From contig CAVZCV010000006.1 of NCBI GenBank assembly GCA_963773875.1, forward strand, positions 899,386 to 963,385: a stretch of 64,000 bases of DNA. Reading direction: 5' to 3'. Position 1 is the stretch's first letter. Every line of letters starts with the position of its first letter. Of the stretch, positions 36,501 through 45,786 are shown piece after piece. The notes under the pieces are model-generated. The model did no database searches. It was not told the DNA's origin and saw only the letters and a list, made by a program, of their open reading frames with translations. This DNA comes from CAVTYH01 sp963773875. GTDB taxonomy: Bacteria; Planctomycetota; Planctomycetia; Pirellulales; JADZDJ01. Made by a program: the position numbers and the translations under genes.

Positions 36501-37355
36501 GGGCCCCTTACCAACGGCAAACACCTGGCCATTGAGCGCAAGTAAGCCTTGGCAGTTGGTGACTCGATCGGAGTACAACTCGGCCTTCTCGAACTTGCCG
36601 TCGTGATGCGGATCGCGAATCAGCAAAATGCCGGTGCCTTCTTTCGACGCCAGGATGTCGCCGAACTCGTTGAACGTCATCGTGAGCAACGAACCGGTTT
36701 CCTCCGGCGCAACCGCGGTTTCGACCCTGAATTCTGGCAACGTTTCGAAGCGACCCGACGGCGTGCCCCCAGGCATTTGCACTTCGTCGAGCCATGGCGC
36801 CGTCTTGCCAAACTCGCCGATCACGCGCGCCGCCAACCACTGGCTATCGTTAAAGTAGTGCTTGGTCCACTGTGGAAATTCTTGCAGGCTGGTGCGCCAC
36901 GTGTCGTTCGTGTTGTACGCGAGAAACGTTCCTCCCAACTCTTTCACTATTACCCGGCCAACAAGTCCGGCGCTGCCCTGTTTGTTGACCGTGGCTTTAA
37001 TGGCCACAGTGTTTCGGCCGGGCGTAAGAAATTTCGTAATGTCGTGCTTTTGCATTGTGCGCCAGTTGTCGCCCGTCGCCACTTCGCGACCGTTAACAAA
37101 CAACTGATAGGCGTTATCGCAGCTGACTTGCACCTCACCACTTTCCGGCTGGCCAAGCGGAAATGATTTGCGGAAGAAGACGGTGCCAGCGGGCACGTTC
37201 TTTTCTTGCGGCTGGGCGGGCGTCCAAATCCATTGCATCTCATCAGCGGATGCGGTCGAAACGGCCTGCGGTGCGAATATCGCCAGCACCAAAAAGATGC
37301 CTAAAAGAAAAAATCGCTGCGCTACGGCGCGCTTCCGTGCGTCGGCCGGTTGCAT
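33531..37355 (-). CDS. PVC-type heme-binding dehydrogenase: propeller, HEAT repeats and cytochrome c
   Basis: 1,274 residues without frameshift. Signal peptide at about 1-38 (FFLLGIFLVLAIFAPQAVST); a beta-sandwich like the carbohydrate-binding part of family proteins (YQLFVNGREVATGDNW, about 90-105); a soluble-dehydrogenase-type propeller (HGPHAVALGPDGLLYVVLGN; PLNVTGLDIGPDGALYFCTG, about 200-560); HEAT-type helices (VRAKAAYLMGIHADTATSGR, about 570-850); and a C-terminal cytochrome c with CINCH (about residue 1153) followed by the LPPDLT-like GIGPDLTTVSRRF. It probably oxidises sugars or alcohols and passes electrons to the envelope. A heme is predicted by CxxCH; the substrate is unknown. It converges with the DUF2063 gene. 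Confidence 0.88.
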   Translation of the reverse strand: MQPADARKRAVAQRFFLLGIFLVLAIFAPQAVSTASADEMQWIWTPAQPQEKNVPAGTVFFRKSFPLGQPESGEVQVSCDNAYQLFVNGREVATGDNWRTMQKHDITKFLTPGRNTVAIKATVNKQGSAGLVGRVIVKELGGTFLAYNTNDTWRTSLQEFPQWTKHYFNDSQWLAARVIGEFGKTAPWLDEVQMPGGTPSGRFETLPEFRVETAVAPEETGSLLTMTFNEFGDILASKEGTGILLIRDPHHDGKFEKAELYSDRVTNCQGLLALNGQVFAVGKGPDGLGLYRISDSNADHHGDVVETLLKFTGEAAEHGPHAVALGPDGLLYVVLGNHTQVDKAPEATSPLHHVYEGDLLTPKYEDPHGHAAGIKAPCGTIVRTDVNGSFVELFAGGLRNCYSMAFNREGELFTWDSDMEWDVGMPWYRSTRVLHVTPGAEFGSRSGWSVWPEYNFDSLPSISDTGRGSPTGVAVYNHVMYPRRYHNALFLGDWSRGRIIVVYPKSQGGTYQTEYETFAAGKPLNVTGLDIGPDGALYFCTGGRATEGGIYRVAWRGRVPPDATDLGDGIQQAIRQPQLASAYARQKIALVKQKLGKEWDAALAEIADNPGATSMERCRALDLMHLFGPFPTSKLLVRLGGDPDYQVRAKAAYLMGIHADTATSGRLIQLLHDKEPVVQRQACEALVRAGQTPKYEEVAPLLQSANRYVAYAATRLLETLPADQYRDAVLKTDNSRNFIQGSLALLVMDPDRVTCLAILNRCQKVMDGFVSDPDFLDLLRVIQLALIKGEIKRDDIPQFADSIVREYPTKNAQMNRELVRLVAYLQGKSALGRMIEQLAADIPSEDKLQIGLYARFLNGWTTPQKLELLKYYETARAATGGHSFAGYIDNVSRDFFAGLTDQERAMVLADGAKWPSSALAVLAKLPADVPTETIEQIIALDKQTAGIDGEAARRLAIGVVAVLGQSHDPKASEYLKEIYDKFPDRRGHIAMALTQNPDGENWSLLVQSLPVLDGAFAQQVLVSLAKIDRKPEKPESYRQVILRGLKLGDSGGPLAVKLLEKWTGQQLGNSPDKWDVALANWQKWFTENYPNEPEAKLPVESAENKWTYDELLTYLTGPEVAHADAKLGAAVFAKAQCINCHRYGDRGDGIGPDLTTVSRRFQKKEILESILFPSQVISDQYASKTVITTDGRNINGLVTTQPDGSTIVLQTNGQKVTIPAGDIESMTPCKISAMPEGLLNTMTLEDIANLFAFLSTPPQTDLTSRRPDAVSAKK

Positions 37356-37490
37356 AGTGCTCCCTCATCCGCCTTAAAGGTTGATCACCCCAGGGAATCC
37401 GAAACCGCGGAAGAATACTGTGCTTTGAGGGGCCGAGCAACATGGATTAGACTTGCTAGCAATGCTGTCCCGAGTGGTCAAGAAGCCGAG

Positions 37491-37808
37491 CTAGCGCAGC
37501 GGTTTCCCCTGCTGCGCCGATGCAGCGGCATCGTCGCCGCCCTGATTTCCAGAGTTGGAAGGCTTATCAGGCGGCGTGTAATCGCCGTTTTCTTGGGCTT
37601 CTTCATAGAATCCCGAGGCGACGCCAGCGCCGGCTGCAGCAACCACTCCACCCGTCCAGGCAACCGTCTTCGCGACAGGCGCAGTAATCTTTTCTAAGCA
37701 ATGGCACCCGTGATCGAAATCACGATAGCCCGTATTCAATTGATAAGCGCAACCCGCCGCGACTATCGCCGCAAGCGCGGTAAATACTGCCGCAACTTGC
37801 CGCAACAT
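37491..37808 (-). CDS. Small lipoprotein
   Basis: From ATG 37808, 105 residues: MLRQVAAVFTALAAIVAAGC gives a signal peptide with lipobox A-A-G-C. A short conserved-looking Cys pair (DHGCHCLEK), a hydrophobic VAWTGGVVAAAGAGVASGF and a disordered acidic tail follow. The upstream in-frame extension to 37889 lies before the signal sequence. It is third in a run after the M23 peptidase and the 212-residue protein. Function unknown. Confidence 0.6.
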   Translation of the reverse strand: MLRQVAAVFTALAAIVAAGCAYQLNTGYRDFDHGCHCLEKITAPVAKTVAWTGGVVAAAGAGVASGFYEEAQENGDYTPPDKPSNSGNQGGDDAAASAQQGKPLR

Positions 37809-37863
37809 AAAACCTGCCCGTAACTTTTGCTTACGAATTGCCTGTGACGAAGAGGGCGGAAAA

Positions 37864-38502
37864 TTACCGCGTCTCTTCGTTTGGCTCAAGATGGCTGCCT
37901 GGCGAATCGGACGTTTTCGGCGACGGATCGGCGTGAATTAACTCAAAATTCAAAGCAGGCGTTTCGGAAATATTGCCGGAGAGCACGTCCAAGATGTCGC
38001 GAAAGTAGGCGTCCCGTTGAACTGCCGCGCCACCGGGCTTTCCATCGGCTTGGTGTGAGTCGACTCGGCCAGCTTCCGACTGCGAGACGTATCCAACGGG
38101 AATGGGCGGTAGACGATACACTGCTACGCTCTCGCAACCTGCCTGCATCATCGCGCCGCTGTAGCCGCGCGGAAATGTGTAATAAATGCAGTACACCGCG
38201 TTGGGCCAAACGTACTTGGTCATTCCAATCAGCTGGCCCGATGAGTTTGAAGTGTACGTCGTGTTAATCGGATTTTTACCGGGAACCAGCTGCATCCCAG
38301 TCAGTGGTACGCTCCCCACCTTAAGTTGCCGCGCCCCACTTTCAAATTGTTTTTCCTGCCAAGCAACTACCAGCCGCGGCCAGCCTTCCAGATACATCCA
38401 CGTTCCCAGTGCCGACAGCGAGACGAGCACGAGCAGCGTGCGCAGGCTGAATCTCAGGTTCCTACGCTTGTGAGGTCCGGTAGCATCTTGTGCGACAATC
38501 AC
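37864..38502 (-). CDS. Membrane-anchored protein of the R-F-S-L-R-T type
   Basis: 212 residues: basic start, then RNLRFSLRTLLVLVSLSALG as a membrane helix and a periplasmic domain of about 160 residues with two Cys (YCIYYTF; MMQAGCESVAVYRL). The start overlaps the M23 peptidase stop by 4 bp (ATGA), showing translational coupling. No function recognised; probably an envelope protein of the same general class as the small proteins at 19.3-19.8 kb. Confidence 0.6.
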   Translation of the reverse strand: MIVAQDATGPHKRRNLRFSLRTLLVLVSLSALGTWMYLEGWPRLVVAWQEKQFESGARQLKVGSVPLTGMQLVPGKNPINTTYTSNSSGQLIGMTKYVWPNAVYCIYYTFPRGYSGAMMQAGCESVAVYRLPPIPVGYVSQSEAGRVDSHQADGKPGGAAVQRDAYFRDILDVLSGNISETPALNFELIHADPSPKTSDSPGSHLEPNEETR

Positions 38503-39560
38503 GGATTGCCCTTCGCTGCCACGGTCTGCCGTGGGAATCGGAGGTACGTCGCAGGCTGCGAGTCGGCATGCACTTCTTCCAAAAATGCCGTGGGATCGCG
38601 AAAGCCGTTGGTTGTCAAAGCGTAGCCGATAATCGGAAATCCTCTCGGATGCAAATGATTTAAAGCTACTGAGGGCAAATAATGCCTGTCGTCACGCGTC
38701 GTGACGCTGAACGAACTTCCTGTCGGACCGATTTGCAAATTCGGCGGCGCGCCTTCCGGCAATTCGACTTCGAGTTGGGTCTCCGCCAGATCGATCAGTT
38801 TAACGGCAGCGCGTTTCCCCTCGCTTCGGACGTCGAACAGCTCACAACCGGGTTCAAACATACGGCCGTCGCGAATCGCAAAGTGCAAATGCGGATCGAA
38901 CCCACCGTTTTCGAGTTTCGATTTTGCAACCGTGCCGATGACTTGCCCTGCCTGCACAATGTCGCCGGCATTGACGAGCCTACGATTCGCTAAATGACCG
39001 TAAATCGATGTGATGAAAATACCATCGGGCAATTTGTGCTCGATTACAATCAGATTTCCCCAACCCGTCGGCGCTCGTGGTGGACCAGTCGGTTTACTTT
39101 TTTCGGCGGGCGCACCTGGCTTATCAGAGAACCTTTCCGGCAACTCGATGCCATCGCCCTTCGCTCCATTTTTCCTCGATGTCTCAACAGGCTTCGCCAT
39201 CTCCGCTGGCGTTGGCCCGCCGGTGGAAATCCTTACGACGCCATCGGCAATCGCGTACACAGGCACTGGTCGATGCCACGAAACGTCGGCGCCGAGATGC
39301 AACAGGTGCTTATCCCCCACCATGTCGACTACGGGCAACCCATAGCCGCCACCGAGAGGATGCCGAATCATCCGGCCGTGAATGTTCTGAATCGTGTTTG
39401 AGACATCGTCCCAATACGATTCCACCGGCGCACAAAACTGGCGCGCAACCGGATATTTGAGCACATACTTCTCCGGCGGCGCGTCCCCATCCGCAGCAAA
39501 CGCGTTGTGAAGCAGACCAATGCCAAGCAAAACAGTAGAAAAGAGGAGAAGTGTCCGCAT
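38499..39560 (-). CDS. M23-family (LytM) metallopeptidase-like protein
   Basis: 353 residues with a signal peptide (LLLFSTVLLGIGLLHNAFA). The LytM core has HLGADVSWHRPVPVYAIADG (H-x3-D zinc-site region, about 92-111), NLIVIEHKLPDGIFITSIYG, HLANRRLVNAGDIVQAGQVI and DPHLHFAIRDG (H-x-H). The expected Zn ligands are present. It would cleave peptide bridges in peptidoglycan; its C-terminal 110 residues are an extra domain. First gene of a three-gene run. Confidence 0.82.
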   Translation of the reverse strand: MRTLLLFSTVLLGIGLLHNAFAADGDAPPEKYVLKYPVARQFCAPVESYWDDVSNTIQNIHGRMIRHPLGGGYGLPVVDMVGDKHLLHLGADVSWHRPVPVYAIADGVVRISTGGPTPAEMAKPVETSRKNGAKGDGIELPERFSDKPGAPAEKSKPTGPPRAPTGWGNLIVIEHKLPDGIFITSIYGHLANRRLVNAGDIVQAGQVIGTVAKSKLENGGFDPHLHFAIRDGRMFEPGCELFDVRSEGKRAAVKLIDLAETQLEVELPEGAPPNLQIGPTGSSFSVTTRDDRHYLPSVALNHLHPRGFPIIGYALTTNGFRDPTAFLEEVHADSQPATYLRFPRQTVAAKGNP

Positions 39561-40445
39561 TCCATGCCCCCATTAATTCCGTTTCACCGCGAAGTATAAT
39601 TCTAAAATTCCGCGGACCGATGATCAATCAAACGCTCCCCAACCCAAGTACTTCCCGCGCTTCAATCGCTACAGCCGGCGTTGCGTTTTCAGGCCGGAGG
39701 AGCGGCTTTCGATAGTCGGGTTGCAGTTTGCGGTGGCTTTGATATTATTCTACAGAGCGGGCGATTCTTGCCGATTTCGACAGGCCTGGGCTCTTTGGCC
39801 GCTGATAGATGGCGGGACTCTTGGCCAGAAGGTCGCGCAAATCTCCCCAACCGAGAAAACCAAATTTCGCTGGTCTGTTTGCGGGCGTTGTCCAGGTAAG
39901 CCTGACGCCGGAGAGAACATTCGCGGCGGTTTTCCCGACTGATCTACGAGCTTGAGGAACGAATCAACCATATCGCCAGACCCGGTGCTCAGATGGATTT
40001 GCTAATCTTCATCTGGAACTTCCTGCGGGGCTTTTCGCCCGACGGCAGGCGTCTAGCGCGAGTTCCGGTACCCAAGCGGCAGCCAATTCTAGGTGTGCAC
40101 TGGCATCAGATTGTTGAGCCGCGAGGCGTTCGAACTTCTTATGGTTGGATGAAAACAGCGACCGAACATCCCTTGTGTGCGCGCCCGCCGTGCGGGTGCC
40201 GCGGTAGTGGTGGACCCGCCGGATCTGGCGGCACACTAATGTCTTGGTGATGTTCACGCGGTTTCCGCTGGCGATCGAGCTATTTCGATCGCGAGCGTCG
40301 ACTCGGGCTAGATCATCGGGCCGATCGCCCTGCCACGCCCAGGATTATCACCCCTTGGGCTTATTGGGCAGATCTTCTCCGCGCGGCTGCCTAAAAGCGC
40401 CGTCAAATATTCCAGCCGACCTCATAGCAGAGGGGAGCGTGGAAC
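39561..40445. other. 885-bp region with no supported gene
   Basis: Between the M23 gene start (minus) and rny (plus). Only short overlapping frames with biased composition occur. It contains hairpins such as GGCGT-...-ACGCC near 39890 and CCGCC-ggatct-GGCGG near 40217. It must contain the promoters of both flanking genes and could host an RNA gene, but I cannot recognise one. Confidence 0.5.
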
Positions 40446-42004
40446 GTGGATCCAGGCACAGTTATCGCCATCATCGTGACCGCCGGCCTTGCCGCGGCAC
40501 TGACGTTTGGCGTTATTCGTTTGCTCGACCATTTGCGACGTCGCGATGCGGAGACGGAAGCCAAGCGAATTCTCGATGATGCACATCGAGAATCGGAAAA
40601 CCGCAAGAAAGAAGCGGAGCTCGAAATCAAAGAGGTGGCCATTCAGCAGAAGGCTGCTGGCGAAAAAGAACTCAGCCAGATTCGCCAGGAACTGCACGAA
40701 CGGGAGCGGTTGCTCGATAAACGACAAGATGCTGTTGAGCAGCAAGCCGATCAGGTTCGCAAACAAGAAAAGATGGTAGAAACCACTCAGCGAAAACTCG
40801 CAGAGCGCATTGAAGATACTAACCGACGCAACGAAGAGTTGCAAAAGCTGCTCGACTTGCAACGCCAAACGCTGCATCAGCTAAGCGGCCTCAGCCGTGA
40901 AGAAGCAGCCCGGCGACTGTTGGAAATGCTCGATAACGAATTGCAAAACGAACAAGGCGCGATTATCCAAAAACACGAACGCAAGATGCAGGAAATCTGC
41001 GAGGCTAAATCGCGCGATATCCTGGTCACTGCCATTCAGCGCTACGCGGCAAGTCATACGGCGGAATCGACGACTAGCACCGTTGACATTCCCAACGATG
41101 AAATGAAGGGCCGCATCATCGGTCGCGAAGGGAGGAATATTCGCGCTTTTGAAAAAGCGACCGGCGTCGACGTAATCATCGACGATACGCCGGGCGTGGT
41201 TATCATCAGCGGCTTTGATCCGGTGCGCCGGGAAATTGGCCGCACGGCTTTGGGCAAATTAATCGCCGATGGGCGCATTCATCCGTCGCGGATCGAAGAA
41301 GTTGTTGCTGAAACCCAGGCCGAAATGGAACAGCACATCCAAAAATTCGGCGAGGAAGCCGTGCAAGAAGCGGAAGTTGGACGGCTGCATCCGAAGATCA
41401 TCCATCTGTTGGGTCGGCTACGATTCCGCACCAGTTACAGCCAGAACGTACTCCGGCATTCGATCGAAGTGGCGTATCTGGCCGGCATGCTCGCCGAGGA
41501 AGTTGGGCTCGACGGCAACCTGGCCCGCCGCTGCGGTTTGCTGCACGATATTGGCAAGGCAGCCGATCACGATACCGAGGGCGGCCATCCAAAAATCGGC
41601 GCCGAACTTTTGAAACGCTACGGCGAAGGACCGGAAGTCGTGCATGCCGCCCTGGGTCATCACGACGACATTCGCATCGATCACCCTTACACTGTGCTCG
41701 TAGCCGCGGCCGATGCCTGCAGTGCCTCGCGGCCCGGTGCTCGGCGCGAGACGTTGGAAAGATACATCAAGCGGATGGAAGAGCTGGAATCGATTGCCAA
41801 AGGTTTCCCCGGCGTCGATCAAGCGTTTGCGATTCAAGCGGGCCGCGAGCTTCGCGTCATTGCCAGCGCCGCGAGACAACCGATCAATCGGCCGCGAAGC
41901 TTTGCCGCGACATCGCCAATGCTTTCGAACAGCAATTGACTTACCCGGGCGAAATCAAAGTGACGATGATCCGCGAAACGCGAATGACGGAACTGGCGCG
42001 CTGA
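40446..42004 (+). CDS. rny: Ribonuclease Y, apparent frameshift
   Basis: Membrane-anchored endoribonuclease that starts mRNA decay. N-terminal helix VIAIIVTAGLAAALTFGVIR, a long coiled coil (about 35-200), KH domain with MKGRIIGREGRNIRAFEKAT and GVDVIIDDTPGVVIISGFDP, and HD domain with VLRHSIEVAYLAGMLAEEVG and LLHDIGKAADHDTEGGHP. The C-terminus shifts frame near 41870: adding one base gives ETTDQSAAKLCRDIANAFEQ ... YPGEIKVTMIRETRMTELAR, ending 42004, as in other RNase Y proteins. Start GTG 40446, with GGGGAG upstream. It precedes ymdB by 20 bp, the usual gene pair. Confidence 0.92.
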
Positions 42005-42024
42005 TTTGTGGAAAGTGAATACGC

Positions 42025-42817
42025 ATGCGGCTTCTTTTGATTGGCGACATCGTAGGCAAGCCCGGTCGGCACATCGTCTGCCGCGCATTGAAGCGAATCA
42101 TTGAAATCGAGCAACTCGATTTCGTCGTCGCCAATGCGGAAAATGCCGCCGGCGGTTCTGGGATTACGCCCGCCATTTATCGACGAGCTGCTTGGAGCCG
42201 GCGTCGGATGTGGTGACGCTGGGCGATCACATTTATCGCCGCTCCGAAATCAACGACGTTCTCAAAGCGGAGCACAAAATCGTCAAGCCCGCCAATTATC
42301 CCCCGGAAGCGCCGGGTCACGAAGTTGCTATCGCAACCGCAAAGAATGGCGTGCAGGTCGCGGTCATTAGCCTGATGGGCCGAGTTTTTATGCGTCCGGT
42401 CGATTGCCCATTCAAAGCCGTCGATCGCGTCCTGGCCGGATTGCCACAGGACATTCGCGTCGTCGTGGTCGATTTTCATGCGGAGGCCACGAGCGATAAA
42501 CAACTGATGGGGCGTATCTCGATGGCCGCGTCTCGGCAGTGCTTGGCACGCACACCCACGTGCCAACGGCCGATGAATGCATCTTCCCCGGCGGCACCGC
42601 ATTTCAGTGTGATGTGGGCATGACAGGGCCGTATGAAAGCATCTTGGGCCGCGAAATCGGCCGCGTGCTGGAAACCACGCTGACCTTTAATCCCACGGCG
42701 TTCGATGTCGCCAGCGGCGACGTGCGTCTCAGCGGCACGATTGTGGAGGTGGATTCGGCGACCGGCAAGGCGACGGCGATCAAGAGGCTGTTAATTCGCG
42801 AAAACGATTTGCAATGA
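42025..42817 (+). CDS. ymdB: YmdB-type metallophosphoesterase (2',3'-cyclic-nucleotide phosphodiesterase), three apparent frameshifts
   Basis: Motifs in order across three frames: LLIGDIVGKPGRHIVCRALK, FVVANAENAAGGSG, VVTLGDHIYRRSEINDVLKA, VDFHAEATSDKQLMG and VLGTHTHVPTADECIFPGGT, then CDVGMTGPYESILG. All metal ligands of the calcineurin-like fold are there. Removing a T from TTT (42176-42178), a G from GG (42206-42207) and adding a base near 42514 yields one continuous protein of about 264 residues. The enzyme acts on cyclic nucleotides and usually travels with rny. Confidence 0.88.
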
Positions 42818-42928
42818 ACCCGCCAAGCTGGGCGGATGCTAGCACCTCAAACCGACCTTGCGGTCCACTTAGCCGGCCAGTATCTTTCCGCCCTCTTCTC
42901 GCCCAAGCTATCATTTCGAGGGTTTGCG

Positions 42929-43579
42929 ATGGACCGCACTCGCTTGCGCAGCGTCCGGCTTTTTGTCGGCCTGTTGTTGTTGATTCTGCTTTCGCTGCCC
43001 ACCGGTTGCGGTTGGCTTGCGCTGGCCACATACAAGGTGACGCCGGACGACGTGCCGGCCGAATTCAAGGATTTGAAAGATCGTCGAATTGTGGTTGTCT
43101 GTCGCCCAGTCGTCGAATTGCAATTCGCCGATTCCACTGTGCCGCGCGATCTGACTCGAATGGTCGGCGCCAAAATGCACGAAAAAGTGCGCAAGATCGA
43201 CCTGGTCGACGAACGCGAGGTTTCCGAGTGGGTCGATGAAAACACCTGGCAGAAATTCACGGAGGTCGGAAAGGCGCTCGAAGGCCGATACGGTGATCGG
43301 CATTGAGCTCAACATTTTACTTTGCAGGAGGGTCCGACGCTGTTCCAAGGCAACGCGAACGTGCGGATCGTCGTTTACGACATGAAAAATGGTGGTCGCC
43401 AGGTGTACGAAAAAAATCTGCCGCAGCTCGTGTATCCCACGCATACGCCGATTCCTTCGTCGGAGATCTCCGAGGGTGAATTCCGTCGAAAATTCCTGGA
43501 TGTCATGGCGGAAAGGATTGGCCGGCATTTTTATTCGCACGATTCCCGGGTCGATTTTGGGACTGATGCCAATTTGTGA
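42929..43579 (+). CDS. Lipoprotein of unknown function, two apparent frameshifts
   Basis: From ATG 42929: a signal ending LLLLILLSLPTGC (lipobox P-T-G-C) and then YKVTPDDVPAEFKDLKDRRI. The frame changes near 43283 (an extra G) and near 43311 (a missing A); read through, the sequence runs EADTVIGIEL, HFTLQEGPTLFQGNANVRIV and VYDMKNGGRQVYEKNLPQLV to FYSHDSRVDFGTDANL. The domain looks like the LPS-assembly/curli-type periplasmic proteins that planctomycetes have in many copies, but I cannot assign a family with confidence. It has a 111-bp gap after ymdB. Confidence 0.65.
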
Positions 43580-43706
43580 CGCCAACAGACAGTCTGGTTT
43601 GAGCTTAACGGACGGTCTGCTTATCGACGGCGTTTGACCCTTGCCATTGCTGGATTTACGATGAAGAGAGCGTTAACTCTTTTCAGCGTGCCACTGTCGC
43701 AAGGAA

Positions 43707-44732
43707 ATGTCGATGTCCTCTTGGCTTGCAACCTGGGTTGATTTTTGCTGGCCGGAAGGTGTAGCAGGCGCCGTCTTCCGGTTGCGTGTGCTGCTTTTGA
43801 TTGCTGCACTATGCATCACGCATCGAAATATCCTCGCCCAAGCAGCCGCGCCTGCCGCTGGACCGCCGATTCCAGGGCCGGCCGCGCCGCCGGTTACAGC
43901 GCCTCCGAAAAAACTTCCGCCATCGCAAGCAGTAACTTTGAAAACTCGCGATGGCGTGCAGCTGGCAGCCACATTCTATCCGAGCGCCGTGACGAAGGAT
44001 CTGCAAAAAGATTCAGTCCCCGTAATCATGCTGCACGGCTACAAAGGCAGCCGGGCCGACTTCAATGACCTTGCCCAGACATTGCAAGGCGCTGGCTGCG
44101 CGGTACTTGTGCCCGATTTGCGCGGCCACGGAGAGAGCACGCGCCGCGTCATGCTCGATGGCAAAGAGCAGAAGATTAATCCCGCGCTTTTCAACCGCAC
44201 CGATCTTGAAGACATGGTGCAATACGATGTCGAAGCGTGTGAATCGTTTCTGCTGGACAAGAACAACGCCAAAGAATTGAACATCGACAAGTTGTGCGTC
44301 GTTGGCGCCGAGATGGGGTCGGTCGTCGCCGTCAATTGGGCCCAGTGGAACTGGCACTGGCCGGTCCTGGCAACCGGCAAACAGGGCCAGGATGTGAAAG
44401 GGCTGATTCTGCTTTCGCCCATGTGGGCATTCAAAGGTTTGCCGATCGGCACTGTCGTGAACAACCGGGAATTTTCGCCGCAATGGGGTTGGATGATGGT
44501 GGTCGGCGAACAAGATGCCAAGCAGTTGGCCGAAACCAAACGGCTCTATCAAACCCTGGAGAAAATACTTCCCCCGGATGCGAGGGCGGGGCTGGTGCTT
44601 AAACCGCTACCCACCAGTCTGCAAGGCACGAAGCTGATGGCGAAAAATCTGAATGCCACCCCCGACATCTTGAAGTTCATCGACTTCATCGCCAAAAAGC
44701 CGTACGGCTGGGCCGAGCGAAAAACGCAGTAG
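43707..44732 (+). CDS. Secreted alpha/beta-hydrolase-fold protein lacking the nucleophile serine
   Basis: 341 residues with a late signal-like segment (RVLLLIAALCITHRNILAQA), a Pro/Ala-rich linker and then the fold: VPVIMLHGYKGSRADFNDLA, CAVLVPDLRGHGEST, LCVVGAEMGSVVAVNWAQWN and LILLSPMWAFKG. The nucleophile elbow, normally G-x-S-x-G, reads G-A-E-M-G, with Glu where Ser is expected. No frameshift explains this. It may be a non-catalytic or altered hydrolase. It is a single gene between the lipoprotein and the LysM gene. Confidence 0.75.
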   Translation: MSMSSWLATWVDFCWPEGVAGAVFRLRVLLLIAALCITHRNILAQAAAPAAGPPIPGPAAPPVTAPPKKLPPSQAVTLKTRDGVQLAATFYPSAVTKDLQKDSVPVIMLHGYKGSRADFNDLAQTLQGAGCAVLVPDLRGHGESTRRVMLDGKEQKINPALFNRTDLEDMVQYDVEACESFLLDKNNAKELNIDKLCVVGAEMGSVVAVNWAQWNWHWPVLATGKQGQDVKGLILLSPMWAFKGLPIGTVVNNREFSPQWGWMMVVGEQDAKQLAETKRLYQTLEKILPPDARAGLVLKPLPTSLQGTKLMAKNLNATPDILKFIDFIAKKPYGWAERKTQ

Positions 44733-44778
44733 CAATTCGTGGCGGATTACACGGCCTATCGCCCACCGCCGACTTCTT

Positions 44779-45591
44779 TCACGGCACTACGAGCAGCATT
44801 CCCGGTCGCAAGTCATAGGGATTGCGCATCACACGCCGATTGGCTTCGAAGATTGCCGTGTGTTTGCGGCCATCGCCGTACAGCTTGCGGGCAATATCGA
44901 TCAGACTATCGCCTGGCTGAACCTTGTAGGTGCGTTGGCTTGTGGGAGCCGAGGTTGCCGCCGCTGGAACGGCTGGCCCGGAGGCGGGAGCAGATTGTGG
45001 CAACGGCGCGAGCGGTAAAACAGGCTGCGTCGTTTCTGTGCTGGAATCGATGGCGACAACCGGATGCGCAGGAATGCGCAACTCGGCGCCAATTGGCAAC
45101 ACATCTGGATCGTTCAGTACGTCACGATTGTACGCATACAAGTCTGCAAAGCGATCGGCGTGGCCCCAGTATCGCTGGGCAAGTTTGGCAAGTGTATCGC
45201 CGTCGACGATCTTGTGCAGCTTGTCCGGCTGGTTTAACTCGACGAGCGGATGTTCGGATTCCGCACTGTTGTGCGCGGCAATCGAGGGATTCGGACCGAC
45301 CTGGGATGTTCCCAATTGGCTACCGTTAAGACCAACCTGTCCAGTCAGCGATTGAACGCCATCGGCAAATTGCGCTGCCGATTTCGAAATCGATTGGTTG
45401 GGCGCATCGACGACGCCAGCAAAACCACTCGCCGCAGCCGTCGACTGCGAGGCAGTAGATTCAGGATTGGATGGCGCAATGGAGTCGGCCGATTTGCGGA
45501 ACTGGAGCGCAATCACCAGGCCGACGACGACGATCAGCACTGCGACGCCAATCTTCTTCTTTCGGTCCACACTCGGCCTCCGACACTCCAT
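44779..45591 (-). CDS. Membrane-anchored LysM protein
   Basis: 270 residues: short basic start, one membrane helix (IGVAVLIVVVGLVIALQF), a Ser/Ala/Pro-rich linker and two LysM domains, KIVDGDTLAKLAQRYWGHAD (about 135-180) and KVQPGDSLIDIARKLYGDGR (about 220-268). LysM binds N-acetylglucosamine polymers, so it probably anchors to peptidoglycan. GTG at about 45570 is an alternative start. It converges with the hydrolase gene (46 bp). Confidence 0.82.
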   Translation of the reverse strand: MECRRPSVDRKKKIGVAVLIVVVGLVIALQFRKSADSIAPSNPESTASQSTAAASGFAGVVDAPNQSISKSAAQFADGVQSLTGQVGLNGSQLGTSQVGPNPSIAAHNSAESEHPLVELNQPDKLHKIVDGDTLAKLAQRYWGHADRFADLYAYNRDVLNDPDVLPIGAELRIPAHPVVAIDSSTETTQPVLPLAPLPQSAPASGPAVPAAATSAPTSQRTYKVQPGDSLIDIARKLYGDGRKHTAIFEANRRVMRNPYDLRPGMLLVVP

Positions 45592-45786
45592 ATCAAGAGA
45601 TTACGTCATCTCTTAATATCGGACTGGAAATCGGCGAAGTTGTAACCGAACCTCGACCGGAAGCGAGAAGTGCCGGTGTCGCCGCGGTTTTCTCGGAATG
45701 CGCGACAAAGTTTGACTTCGACTGGTCAAGCGCGGAGCAGGCTCCACAGCCGCAAAATGGTCAGCGAACTCGAAATGGATTTGTCG

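Noticed and set aside
42836..42928. Upstream start for the lipoprotein after ymdB
   Set aside because: A lipoprotein signal begins at ATG 42929; the earlier codons lack one.
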